From: Alphaproteobacteria bacterium
GTDB taxonomy: Bacteria > Pseudomonadota > Alphaproteobacteria > Micavibrionales > Micavibrionaceae
Length of the DNA stretch: 64,000 nt
Assembly (NCBI GenBank): GCA_030424975.1
Contig: JAUHVY010000002.1
Location: 124,001 to 188,000, forward strand
Reading direction: 5' to 3'
Shown: positions 53,697-63,018 of the stretch, in pieces
Numbering within the stretch: the stretch's first letter is position 1
Layout of the letters: every line of letters begins with the position of its first letter
Program-made: the position numbers and the translations under genes
The notes under the pieces: generated by a model
Database searches by the model: none
Told to the model about the DNA's origin: nothing
What the model saw: the letters and a program-made list of their open reading frames with translations, nothing else

Positions 53697-55574
53697 TCAT
53701 TTCAGGCGGACAATCTTCCCGTCACCTTTCGGTATAATCTTTCCAGGGATATCTTCCTCGCGAATAGTAATAAGCTGTGTTTTATGCGTAATGTCGCCCT
53801 CTATTATGCGGCGCGCCTGATTGCGTAACGATTCTTCAAACATCTTACGAACACCGCGCGCATTGCCGAACGTATCTTTCTTTTTACCTTCTAGGCCGCA
53901 AATAACATGCGCCACCTTTTCCTTTGCAGCCTTATTTATTTTGAAACCGATTTCTTCGACATATGTTTCAAAAATATTTGTCATTTCATCGTCCGTGTAA
54001 TCAGGAAAATCAATAACCACACCAATTCGCGAACGCAAACCGGGATTTGAGTCCAGCATCCAGTTCATCTCCTGTGGGTATCCGGCCATAATCACAACCA
54101 TATTATTCCGGAAATCCTCCATTTCCTTCACAAGCAACGACAGAGCATCTTGGCCGAAATCATTAGGCGAATACCCTTTTTCCAAGCCGTGCGCCTCATC
54201 GATGAATAAAACGCCGCCTATCGCCTTGTTCACGACCTCTTTCGTAATCGTTTCCGTTTGCCCGATATACTGCCCGATCAGGGTCGAGCGATCGACCTCA
54301 ACAACATGTCCTTTTTTGAGAATACGCAGCTCCTTGAATACATCACCAAGCAGGCGTGCAACCATCGTTTTCCCTGTTCCCGGGTTCCCCGTAAAGACCA
54401 TATGCAACGATTGCTTTGTGGTTAGATGCACACCCTTACTGCGGCGCAATTCATTCGCCATGACCGTATAAAACATCATGCGAATTTGTTCTTTTATACC
54501 ATCAAGTCCGATTAATTTATCAAAGGGTTTGAGAACACGATCCAGATCTTCGCGTGTAATAGGGCTCTGGTCCTCCTCCTTTTTTTTGAACGGCAGAAAC
54601 CCCAGAGGCGCTTTTAATTCTGTTTTTAAATCTTCCGGGCAATCATCATTATAAGATGTCAAATCATCCTCATACGGCTCTTCCTCATCCTGCTCAAAAA
54701 CATTATCGCCAAGCTCTTTGTAATATTCATCCGCAGAATAGCTGATATCACCATGATCGCTAAAATCGCGCGGTTCTACTGACAACCCCTTATTTTTTAA
54801 CCAAAAATAAGCATCTCCATACTCTCGTAACGTTGCACTTTTGCGCATGTAATTCACGGCGCGATCTACGTTTTGGTCACATCCGACACCTTCGTAATAG
54901 CAAAGGGCAATATAATAATAAATTTCACTGGCGTAGAATTCCTCCTGCGACAGGCCACGCGTATCAATACATGACAAAGCCCGCAGCAACACCTCAAACC
55001 CGCCTTGCTCATTACCATGATGCGGCCCTTCTTCCTCCCAGAAAAAGCGCAGATAATAGGTGTAGAACGCGCCCAGATACCCCTCATTCATCAAATCAGT
55101 CAAAAGCTTTTCCGATTTCTTACGATTTGTAGAATCACCGCTTTCCCGCAAGGCACAGGCAAGATTATACCGACCATCCTGATTACCCACCTTTGCCGCG
55201 CGCTCAAACAAATCAATGGCGTCAGCCTTACGCACCTGACGCGCAGACATCGGGCGTCCCCACCCATGATAATAACGGGCAAGCAAGCACATAGACGGCA
55301 CATGCTCTTTTTCTATCGCTGTTTTGAGGTATTCTTCGAACTGTTCGGTTGATATACCGGTTTCGCAACCGCCATATAAATATTTGTCACATATCCAATA
55401 TATGGCATCAACATTATCGGCCTGACGGGCCAAATAATGCGCACAGGTCACCAAATCACGCTCAATATTGCTGATTTTATCATACGTGGCCCCGCTTTTA
55501 TTCATGGAACCGCGTAAGGTTTCGTACTCTTCCTTCAGAACAATGAAGCGCTCGATATTAAGATCTTCTGCCAT
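53697..55574 (-). CDS. Sel1-repeat plus CbbX-like AAA+ ATPase
   Basis: A 625-residue fusion. Residues ~90-290 contain Sel1-like repeats (NLACALRESGDSTNRKKSEK, ALCYYEGVGCDQNVDRAVNYM). After an acidic linker (~residues 290-340) comes one AAA+ module: Walker A VFTGNPGTGKTMVARLLG, pore-like GQYIGQTE, Walker B VLFIDEAHGLEKG, sensor AGYPQEMNWML and Arg finger-type RSRIGVVIDFPDY. The module is closest to CbbX/SpoVK/EccA ATPases. Substrate unknown; no rubisco is present. Last gene of the minus-strand cluster starting with thiolase. Confidence 0.88.
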   Translation of the reverse strand: MAEDLNIERFIVLKEEYETLRGSMNKSGATYDKISNIERDLVTCAHYLARQADNVDAIYWICDKYLYGGCETGISTEQFEEYLKTAIEKEHVPSMCLLARYYHGWGRPMSARQVRKADAIDLFERAAKVGNQDGRYNLACALRESGDSTNRKKSEKLLTDLMNEGYLGAFYTYYLRFFWEEEGPHHGNEQGGFEVLLRALSCIDTRGLSQEEFYASEIYYYIALCYYEGVGCDQNVDRAVNYMRKSATLREYGDAYFWLKNKGLSVEPRDFSDHGDISYSADEYYKELGDNVFEQDEEEPYEDDLTSYNDDCPEDLKTELKAPLGFLPFKKKEEDQSPITREDLDRVLKPFDKLIGLDGIKEQIRMMFYTVMANELRRSKGVHLTTKQSLHMVFTGNPGTGKTMVARLLGDVFKELRILKKGHVVEVDRSTLIGQYIGQTETITKEVVNKAIGGVLFIDEAHGLEKGYSPNDFGQDALSLLVKEMEDFRNNMVVIMAGYPQEMNWMLDSNPGLRSRIGVVIDFPDYTDDEMTNIFETYVEEIGFKINKAAKEKVAHVICGLEGKKKDTFGNARGVRKMFEESLRNQARRIIEGDITHKTQLITIREEDIPGKIIPKGDGKIVRLK

Positions 55575-55668
55575 ACCTTGCCGCCCTTAAATGTAATGTG
55601 TGATACATATTGTGGCAAAGGATACGTGAAATTACAAATATTATCGATAAGAAGGGCGGCAAATCAGA

Positions 55669-57459
55669 TTAAAAAGCCTCGGCTTTCATACTCATCAATG
55701 TATCACCACCTGCCATAACCATTTTGAAACGAGCATCCGTTTCCGGCAAGACACGCGCCATAAAGAATTGCGCCGTTTTAATTTTTGTTTCCAAGAATTC
55801 TTTATCACCTTCACCGGCTTCTAATTTCGTTTGCGCAACGAGAACCATTCGGCACCACATATATGCCAAGGCCACAAGCGCAAATTGGCGCAAATAATCA
55901 CTGGACGCTGCGCCCGCTTCATCGGGGTTTTTCAACCCCTTTTGCGCGATCATTGCAGTTGCCTGCTGCAATTTCATAAACGCCTTTGCCATTGGGAAGA
56001 CAAAATCCTGCATCTGCTCATTGCCTTGATGCTCATTGATGAATTCCTGCACCGGATGGAAGAAACGGCGAAGTAAACGCCCGAAATCTTTCGGCATTTT
56101 GCGGCCGACTAAATCCAGCGCCTGAATACCGTTTGTGCCCTCATAAATTTGGGCGATACGCGCATCACGCACAAATTGCTCCATACCCCATTCTGCGATA
56201 TAACCATGACCGCCATAAACCTGCAGGCATTCATTGGCAACCTCCGTCCCCATATCTGTCAGATACGCTTTTACAATTGGCGTCAGCAATGCCACCAAAT
56301 CATCTGCGGCCTGCTTTTCCTTTTCATCGATTGAACGCTCTGCATAGTCAAGCTGTACACCGGTCCAATACGCAAGCGCACGCCCGCCCTCGGTGATTGA
56401 TTTTGCACGCAACAGCATACGGCGCACATCAGGGTGCACAATAATCGGATCCGCGGGCTTTTCAGGTGCCTTCACCCCTGTTAAAGAACGCATTTGCAAA
56501 CGGTCTTTGGCATAGGCCAGCGCGTTTTGATATGCAACCTCACAAATACCAAGCCCCTGCATGCCAACACCAAGGCGCGCAGCATTCATCATCACGAACA
56601 TGGCTTTTAAGCCTTTATGCGGTTCACCAACCAGCCAACCCTTGGCGTCATCAAAATTCATCACGCATGTTGAATTGGCATGAATACCCATTTTATGTTC
56701 GATAGACCCGCATGCCGCACCATTGCGCGCACCGATAGACCCGTCATCATTAATCAGGAATTTAGGTACAACAAAGAGAGAAATTCCCTTTACCCCATCC
56801 GGTGCATCAGGCAATTTCGCCAACACCAAATGCACAATATTTTCGGTCAGATCATGTTCACCTGCCGAGATAAAAATCTTTGTACCTGTGATGTTAAATG
56901 ACCCGTCATCATTCGGCACAGCCTTGGTTTTTATCAAACCCAGATCCGTTCCGCAATGCGGCTCCGTCAGGTTCATGGTTCCTGACCACACACCCTCAAT
57001 CAATTTCGGTAAATAGGTTTGCTTTTGCTCATCCGTTCCAAAATAGTGCAATGCCTCATACGCGCCTTGCGACAGGCCCGGATACATGCCGAAAGACATG
57101 TTTGATGAACAAATCATTTCCTGCATCGCTGTATTCAGAATCACAGGCATGCCCATACCGCCATATTCAGGATCACCGCTTAGACCGCACCAACCGCCTT
57201 CGGCAAATGTGTCATAGGCTTCTTTAAATCCCTTTGGGGTGTAGACCACGCCATTTTCAAAACGGCACCCTTCCTGATCGCCACTCAGATTTAACGGGAA
57301 TAAAACCTGCTCACAAATCTTACCGCCTTCTTCCAAAATCTGATCCCCAAGATCAGCAGAAAAATCTTCATACCCCTCCAATGAGGAAAGCGCATCAACG
57401 TTTAAAACATCATGCAAAACAAAACGAATATCATCAAGAGGCGGATTATAGACTGGCAT
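55669..57459 (-). CDS. Acyl-CoA dehydrogenase
   Basis: FAD enzyme oxidising acyl-CoA to trans-2-enoyl-CoA, electrons going to ETF. The 596-residue length with an extra C-terminal helical region matches the DmdC/FadE5-type large acyl-CoA dehydrogenases. Visible are the N-terminal FVLHDVLN, MNLTEPHCGTDLGLIKTKA, TGTKIFISAGEHDLTEN, and the flavin-region VYGGHGYIAEWGMEQFVRDARIAQIYEGTNGIQALDL. The catalytic Glu lies in EGTNGIQ. It works with the ETF-QO at 4.8 kb and the FadN/FadA pair upstream in the cluster. Confidence 0.94.
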   Translation of the reverse strand: MPVYNPPLDDIRFVLHDVLNVDALSSLEGYEDFSADLGDQILEEGGKICEQVLFPLNLSGDQEGCRFENGVVYTPKGFKEAYDTFAEGGWCGLSGDPEYGGMGMPVILNTAMQEMICSSNMSFGMYPGLSQGAYEALHYFGTDEQKQTYLPKLIEGVWSGTMNLTEPHCGTDLGLIKTKAVPNDDGSFNITGTKIFISAGEHDLTENIVHLVLAKLPDAPDGVKGISLFVVPKFLINDDGSIGARNGAACGSIEHKMGIHANSTCVMNFDDAKGWLVGEPHKGLKAMFVMMNAARLGVGMQGLGICEVAYQNALAYAKDRLQMRSLTGVKAPEKPADPIIVHPDVRRMLLRAKSITEGGRALAYWTGVQLDYAERSIDEKEKQAADDLVALLTPIVKAYLTDMGTEVANECLQVYGGHGYIAEWGMEQFVRDARIAQIYEGTNGIQALDLVGRKMPKDFGRLLRRFFHPVQEFINEHQGNEQMQDFVFPMAKAFMKLQQATAMIAQKGLKNPDEAGAASSDYLRQFALVALAYMWCRMVLVAQTKLEAGEGDKEFLETKIKTAQFFMARVLPETDARFKMVMAGGDTLMSMKAEAF

Positions 57460-57558
57460 GGTTTCTCCTTGTTTGTCTTTGAGAGAATATTATATCACAG
57501 CACGTACAAAGAATCCGCACTTTTTAAGGTATAAAAGATCAAGAATAACGACGTATGA

Positions 57559-58203
57559 TTATTCGTTATCGATTGCAGAATTTTGCGAAATATCGAATGT
57601 GCTCTCTTCTTGTAATGCCTCATCAAAGAAATAAGTTTCCTTTGCATCCATTATAAAACGCTTATAGGCATTATTATCATCATGACGCGGATCAGCATGA
57701 ATAGTCACAATACGCGGACTGTCGGGGCGGCGATCAAAAAGCTCTTCCTTTTCTATTTCGATAATAAAATCAAAATCCTGATCCTTATCGGCAATCGCAT
57801 TCTCCGAAAGATCAAGCCCCCCTTGATGTCGATCCCAAAAGTTTGACTGATCATATGCCTTAAGTCGAAATTCTTGACGTAAAACCGCGTCATAATGACG
57901 CACAAAACCGACATCATCGTATTTACGCAAAGTTTGAACATGCCGCGCAGATTCATCCATCTTTTCAATTGTATCACCATGCTCACCCAACGCCTGATGA
58001 ATACCTGTAATAAATGTCGATTTACCGACCTTATGATTAGCATGAAATCCCACGCGCAACACCCCTGAAGGAGAACATCGCTCTTCTTGCGTTTCACGCA
58101 ACATTTGGGTAAAGCGCTGCATCAAATCATGACTTTCAGCAATAGAGGTCACAAAAAAGCACTCTCCTTTTTGATCTATTGCTCTGGTATCGTTTGGCTT
58201 CAT
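57559..58203 (-). CDS. Divergent TsaE-like P-loop protein A
   Basis: A 214-residue P-loop protein with TsaE-like order. SIAESHDLMQRFTQMLR matches the TsaE N-terminal helix; VGFHANHKVGKSTFITGI is the Walker A region (A55-x4-GKS at 60-62). VRHYDAVLR resembles the HFDLYRL motif, DFIIEIEKE the LVEWPE region, and IVTIHAD the terminal strand. TsaE helps make t6A in tRNA; this copy differs from true TsaE by insertions, so another role is possible. It is the downstream member of a tandem pair (21-base gap) inside the fatty-acid oxidation cluster. Confidence 0.72.
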   Translation of the reverse strand: MKPNDTRAIDQKGECFFVTSIAESHDLMQRFTQMLRETQEERCSPSGVLRVGFHANHKVGKSTFITGIHQALGEHGDTIEKMDESARHVQTLRKYDDVGFVRHYDAVLRQEFRLKAYDQSNFWDRHQGGLDLSENAIADKDQDFDFIIEIEKEELFDRRPDSPRIVTIHADPRHDDNNAYKRFIMDAKETYFFDEALQEESTFDISQNSAIDNE

Positions 58204-58223
58204 TTTTTGACTTATATAAAAAA

Positions 58224-58802
58224 TTAATTCGGATCATACGTCAAAGGCAACATAGATTGCCTATAAGCATCATCACCCGCAATTTCAGCAGATGTTTCAA
58301 TCTCAAGGAAACGGCGGCCCGTATCATCATATTCAAAACGCATCATCATATCGCAGTTTTCACGCATATCTGCACCATGCTCATAAAAAGTCACACCGGA
58401 TGCCACGCGCTCCGGCGGGCGCATATTCGGCATATGGCTCAAACTTGCGCTTGCAAACAAATCATGTGTTTGAATTTGATGTGCGCCGTCATCTGTCGCC
58501 CATTGTTTCCAAACCTGCACCAACCGCGCCTCATCGTGACTGGGGTGTAACTTTTCCTGCACATCATGTTTTTGCGGATAGGCCGTTTCAACAGCGGTAT
58601 TGATAAAGGTGCTTTTACCGCTGCCTGCCTTACCGACCACACCAACCTGCCCTGGGTGGTATAACATCTCTCCGCCATATTCCACACCATAACCTTGCGC
58701 CTCAATCACAGGTAAAACCTTTGCAAAAGCATGCGCCAAACCTTCAAAGGCCTCATCCGATGTCACATCAAATCTGTGTGTGATGCTATGATCTTTTTCC
58801 AT
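58224..58802 (-). CDS. Divergent TsaE-like P-loop protein B
   Basis: A 192-residue paralogue-like P-loop protein. DVTSDEAFEGLAHAFAKVLP corresponds to the TsaE N-terminal helix; VGVVGKAGSGKSTFINTA has a canonical Walker A (G57-x4-GKS at 62-64); HQIQTHDLF corresponds to the HFDLYR region and MMMRFEYDDTGRRFLEIET to the C-terminal strands. It shares GKSTFI with copy A. The gene is 11 bases after the ceramidase gene and 20 before copy A. ATP binding is likely; the partner or target is unknown. Confidence 0.72.
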   Translation of the reverse strand: MEKDHSITHRFDVTSDEAFEGLAHAFAKVLPVIEAQGYGVEYGGEMLYHPGQVGVVGKAGSGKSTFINTAVETAYPQKHDVQEKLHPSHDEARLVQVWKQWATDDGAHQIQTHDLFASASLSHMPNMRPPERVASGVTFYEHGADMRENCDMMMRFEYDDTGRRFLEIETSAEIAGDDAYRQSMLPLTYDPN

Positions 58803-58813
58803 TCAATTTACGC

Positions 58814-59464
58814 TTATTCTGTTATTTCGTTCCTAATATTCAAAATATATGCGCGTGTTGTCAAATATAAGACACAGCCGTTCAAAAGATGCCACATAAA
58901 ATGCGTTCCAAACGGGACAGAATCACAAACCGCCATATCAATGGATCGAAGCGTGAGAGAAAGCGCAAAGACAAATGCAGCGCCTAATAAAACAAGAGGC
59001 TCTCTCATCTTATTCTTCACATGCCAAAACCCGAAGCCGCATAAGAATATAATTGCCGGCGCATACCCTAATGACCCGTTTAATATATGGCGCGGCGCAA
59101 ATTCCGAAGCCACGGTCATCGCGATAAACACACATAATAATCCGGCATATCGCATCGCAGACAAACACATGACATGACGGGTGTATAAAATGATGAATGT
59201 GATCTGATAAAATAAAATCGGCAGAACATCACTCATCATGGTCAGATGAGTTGCAAATGTATGAAAAAGTGTACTGCCCGTTCCAATTGCCAGCAAAAGC
59301 GCAATCAGTATAAGCGCGCCGCCATCCCGTTGGTTTTGCCGTGCGTGCAATAGAAATGCAAAAAACGCCGCCACAAAAAAAGATGCATTTGTTACGGCGT
59401 TTAAAGGCTCTGCCCATAAACCGGGATTTAATCGCTCACAGTACAGGTCAATATAATCACCCAT
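58814..59464 (-). CDS. Alkaline ceramidase-family membrane hydrolase
   Basis: A 216-residue integral membrane protein of the ceramidase/CREST family, hydrolysing ceramide to sphingoid base and fatty acid. It has about seven hydrophobic segments. The family start (YCERLNPGLWAEPLNAVTN) is present. The metal site is intact: S64 and H68 in STLFHTFAT, D79 in MSDVLP, and H188/H192 in GTHFMWHLLN, with spacings equal to human ACER3 (S77, H81, D92, H217, H221). The ATG directly follows the stop codon of the HAD-ECH gene with no gap, so it is part of that operon. Confidence 0.9.
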   Translation of the reverse strand: MGDYIDLYCERLNPGLWAEPLNAVTNASFFVAAFFAFLLHARQNQRDGGALILIALLLAIGTGSTLFHTFATHLTMMSDVLPILFYQITFIILYTRHVMCLSAMRYAGLLCVFIAMTVASEFAPRHILNGSLGYAPAIIFLCGFGFWHVKNKMREPLVLLGAAFVFALSLTLRSIDMAVCDSVPFGTHFMWHLLNGCVLYLTTRAYILNIRNEITE

Positions 59465-61891
59465 TTAATTTCTAAGCGGCTTCCCCGTACTTAGCATATG
59501 CTCGATACGATCAAGTGTGCCATCATGACGTAAGAGATGCATAAATTCTGACAGCTCAAGCTTTAACAGCTCATCCTCGGTCAATGTTTCGGTGTAGTCT
59601 TTTTTACCACCCGATAAAACATTCGCAAGGTGTCCGGACACGACAACATCATACGGTGTTGCAACGCCGCTTTTGCGCATATCGCCAACCGCCATCTCCA
59701 ACGCAAGCTTTGCCCCTGCACCGCCAAGACGAATATTATCAACCTTTTCAGGCGCTTCATATCCATCGGCCATCTTCAAGGCGCGTTGCTTCGCATCATA
59801 GAGCAACCGATCACGATTCATCGTGACGCCGTCCGTATGTCTGAAATACCCGATATCAATCGCATCAAATGCCGACTTGGCAACCGTTGCCATACCGATT
59901 GTTTCAAAGGCCTTACGCACCGCACCGACAGGTGTTGTGTCAGGTGAGAACCATAATGATTCCTTATCAATTTTACCTAAATCCTTGGCAAACTTTTCTT
60001 TTTCACGCTCTTGAAACCTTAGGATCATTTCCTTACATCCACCCCAACCGGGAATCAGACCAACGCCGACCTCTACCAAACCCGTATAGGTTTCAGCATG
60101 AGCCTGCACCGCATCCGCAGCCAGAAGAATTTCACATCCACCGCCCAATGCCATACCGCTTGGCGCGCTGATCATCGGGAAAGGCGCATATTTTAGATCC
60201 ATAAAGACCTTCTGCCCGCGCGCAACAAATCCTTCGACCTGCGGCCACATCGCGATATTGATCATAAAGATCGCCAAGCCCAAATTCGCACCGGCAGAGA
60301 AATGTGACGCCTCGTTATAAATAACCAGTGCCTTATACTCGTCCGATTTCTGAATAAGTTTGTTCGTTTGCTCCAACAGATTGAAAATGTCCTCATCAAA
60401 AGTGTTCATTTTTGATGTTTTTTCAAAACATAGTACACCGTCGCCGACATCCCATACCTTCGCCGATCCGTTCTTCAAAACAGGTTCAGACGTTAGCTTA
60501 ATATCACTAAGGAGCAACACACCATCAGGGCGCACAACATCATGATATTCACCGTCCGTACCGAAATATTGCTGCCTACCGTTTTCAATGCGATAGAAGG
60601 TCGCACCGCTTTCTGCCACTTGGTCAAGAATATCAGGAACACCGATATCATCATCCAACAACTTATCGGCAAACCATTTCGCACCAAGGGCATCGATCAT
60701 TTCGAACGGGCCCATTTTCCAATTATAGCCCAGCTTCATGCCTTCATCGATATCATGAACCGTATCGGCAATTTCACCGACAAGTTCGGCCGCATAATAA
60801 AGCGTATGCTTTAAGACTTCCCATGCATACTTGCCGCCCGCATCATCGGTTTCGACCACGGCGCGCAAACCCTTACGGCCCGCATCGACACTGTCCAATT
60901 TCGGTTTATCGGCCTTTGCGTATTGGCTCTCATCAAATTTATCTTTATTGATGGCTAAGGCCTGCTTTTCCTTTTTGCCTTTTTTCGCATCAGGATCAAG
61001 GCGATAAAACCCGCCCTTGCCTTTACGACCGGTATATCCGCCCTCAATCATGCCATGGATGAACTTATAGTCCTCATACGCGCCGCGATAGGCATCATCC
61101 TTGGGCAAAGTAGAGAGCAAACTCTCCGAAAGCTTGGGCATCAAATCAATACCAACCAAATCAATCAAACCAAAGACCCCTGTTTTTGGGATACCAACGG
61201 GCTTGCTCATCACCGCATCAGCGACTTCGATCGGTACATTTTGTTTGATGGCTTCGTTCACGCCAACCGTCAACCAGAACACACCTAATCGGTTTGCAAT
61301 AAAGCCCGGCGTGTCATGACATTGGACAACACCTTTACCCAATCGCACGTCACAGAATTCACGCACCGTTTCAACGGCGTCCTTGCGTGTTTCCTTGCCA
61401 ACGATCAGTTCCAACAAGCGCATATAACGCGGCGGATTAAAAAAGTGCGTGATCATGAAATCTTTTTTGAATTCCGCGCTCTGCCCTTCCGCCAATTTAT
61501 GCAACGGAATGGTTGAGGTATTCGATGAAATTATCGACCCTTTTTTGCGATGTTTTTCAAGCAAAGCATAAGTCTTGTGTTTGATCTCAAGATTTTCAAC
61601 GACAACCTCGATAATCCAATCAACATCCGCAAGCTTGTCCAGATCATCTTCCAGATTGCCTGTTTCAATCATCTTTGCGTTGCTTTTGCGCATGAACGGT
61701 GCGGGATCGGCCTTCAACATCTTTGCCACCGCACCTTCGGCGAATGCATTACGGTTACCGCCGAAGTCTTCTAACTTAGGCGGAACAATATCCAGCAAAA
61801 CAACCGGAAGCCCTGCATTTGTGACTTGCGCGGCAATTCCGCTTCCCATCACGCCTGCGCCGATTACGGCGACTTTCTTAATCTCTGTCAT
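59465..61891 (-). CDS. fadN: 3-hydroxyacyl-CoA dehydrogenase / enoyl-CoA hydratase (FadN-type)
   Basis: A bifunctional beta-oxidation enzyme of 808 residues. The dehydrogenase comes first (NAD motif VAVIGAGVMGSGIAAQ at the N-terminus; NTSTIPLHKLAEG, HFFNPPRYMRLLELI, DTPGFIANRLGVF), the hydratase-type domain last (FSAGANLGLAIF; APSGMALGGGCEILLAADAV; VEVGVGLIPGWGG). This HAD-then-ECH order is opposite to E. coli FadB and matches Bacillus FadN. The ATG at 61891 overlaps the thiolase stop codon (TAATG), giving translational coupling; the frame extends upstream to 61939 but within thiolase. Confidence 0.94.
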   Translation of the reverse strand: MTEIKKVAVIGAGVMGSGIAAQVTNAGLPVVLLDIVPPKLEDFGGNRNAFAEGAVAKMLKADPAPFMRKSNAKMIETGNLEDDLDKLADVDWIIEVVVENLEIKHKTYALLEKHRKKGSIISSNTSTIPLHKLAEGQSAEFKKDFMITHFFNPPRYMRLLELIVGKETRKDAVETVREFCDVRLGKGVVQCHDTPGFIANRLGVFWLTVGVNEAIKQNVPIEVADAVMSKPVGIPKTGVFGLIDLVGIDLMPKLSESLLSTLPKDDAYRGAYEDYKFIHGMIEGGYTGRKGKGGFYRLDPDAKKGKKEKQALAINKDKFDESQYAKADKPKLDSVDAGRKGLRAVVETDDAGGKYAWEVLKHTLYYAAELVGEIADTVHDIDEGMKLGYNWKMGPFEMIDALGAKWFADKLLDDDIGVPDILDQVAESGATFYRIENGRQQYFGTDGEYHDVVRPDGVLLLSDIKLTSEPVLKNGSAKVWDVGDGVLCFEKTSKMNTFDEDIFNLLEQTNKLIQKSDEYKALVIYNEASHFSAGANLGLAIFMINIAMWPQVEGFVARGQKVFMDLKYAPFPMISAPSGMALGGGCEILLAADAVQAHAETYTGLVEVGVGLIPGWGGCKEMILRFQEREKEKFAKDLGKIDKESLWFSPDTTPVGAVRKAFETIGMATVAKSAFDAIDIGYFRHTDGVTMNRDRLLYDAKQRALKMADGYEAPEKVDNIRLGGAGAKLALEMAVGDMRKSGVATPYDVVVSGHLANVLSGGKKDYTETLTEDELLKLELSEFMHLLRHDGTLDRIEHMLSTGKPLRN

Positions 61892-63018
61892 TAGATCGCC
61901 TCCAGAACCGTAGCCACACCCTGTCCGCCGCCGATACACATTGTTGCAAGGGCATATTTCCCACCCTCACGCTTAAGCAAGGTTGCGGCCTTACCCGTGA
62001 TACGCGCACCCGATGTACCAAGCGGGTGACCAAGAGCGATTGCGCCACCGTCAATATTGACCTTATTGATATCAATCCCCAAATCCTTGATCACGGACAG
62101 ACCTTGCGCGGCAAATGCCTCGTTCAATTCAATGATATCAATATCATTGATCGTCAAACCTGCGCGCTTTAATGCCTTTTTGGTTGCCGGTACGGGGCCT
62201 ATACCCATAATTTCTGCTGCACAACCTGCAACGGCAATACTTTTGATCCTTGCGATTTTTTCCAGACCATGCTGATCGGCATAAGCTTCGCTCGCAACCA
62301 AAACCGCGGCGCTTCCGTCCGTTAACGGTGATGATGTCGCCGCCGTGACTGTTCCGTCAGACAGAAATGCGGGCTTCAATGTTGCCAACTTCTCGGTTGT
62401 TGAATCACCGCGAATTGTGCCGTCTTCCGCGACGTCACCAATCGGCACGATTTCATCATTAAATTTCCCTGCTTTTGCTGCAGCCGCAGCCTTATGATGA
62501 GAGGCAACGGCAAACTCTTCTTGTTCAGCGCGGCTAATCTCATATTTTTTTGCCAGGTTTTCCGCCGTTTCACCCATACTGATATAGGCTTGCGGGTATT
62601 CTTTATAAATGGCTGGGTTCGGCATCGGGTTAAAACCACCCATCGGAATGCGGCTCATGCTCTCAACACCTGCTGCAATAAAAACTTCACCTGCATCCAT
62701 TTGGATCATGCCTGCGGCTGTATGGATTGTTGTCATGGATGAGCCACAAAAACGGTTAATTGTTGCGCCTGCAACGCTTTGCGGTAAACCTGCATGTCCG
62801 GCAACCAAACGTGCAATATTGAACCCCTGCTCGGCCTCAGGAAACGCACAGCCCATAAGCAGGTCTTCGATATCATCGGCCTTTACGCCTGTGCTTTCAA
62901 CCAACGCTTTGATAACGGTTGCGGCCATATCATCCGGACGAACCTTCGCCAGAGCCCCCTTCATCGCGAAATGCATCGGAGATCGTTTAAAGCCACATAT
63001 GACAACTGATTTTTGCAT
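61891..63018 (-). CDS. fadA: Acetyl-CoA acyltransferase (3-ketoacyl-CoA thiolase)
   Basis: Cleaves 3-ketoacyl-CoA to acetyl-CoA and a shortened acyl-CoA. The 375-residue protein has the nucleophile Cys in NRFCGSSMTTIH near residue 91, NEAFAAQGLSV, the GGAIALGHPLGTSGAR His region, and the second catalytic Cys in TMCIGGGQGVATVLE. First gene of the long minus-strand cluster. GGGAACAATC is a weak ribosome-binding region before the ATG. Confidence 0.95.
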   Translation of the reverse strand: MQKSVVICGFKRSPMHFAMKGALAKVRPDDMAATVIKALVESTGVKADDIEDLLMGCAFPEAEQGFNIARLVAGHAGLPQSVAGATINRFCGSSMTTIHTAAGMIQMDAGEVFIAAGVESMSRIPMGGFNPMPNPAIYKEYPQAYISMGETAENLAKKYEISRAEQEEFAVASHHKAAAAAKAGKFNDEIVPIGDVAEDGTIRGDSTTEKLATLKPAFLSDGTVTAATSSPLTDGSAAVLVASEAYADQHGLEKIARIKSIAVAGCAAEIMGIGPVPATKKALKRAGLTINDIDIIELNEAFAAQGLSVIKDLGIDINKVNIDGGAIALGHPLGTSGARITGKAATLLKREGGKYALATMCIGGGQGVATVLEAI

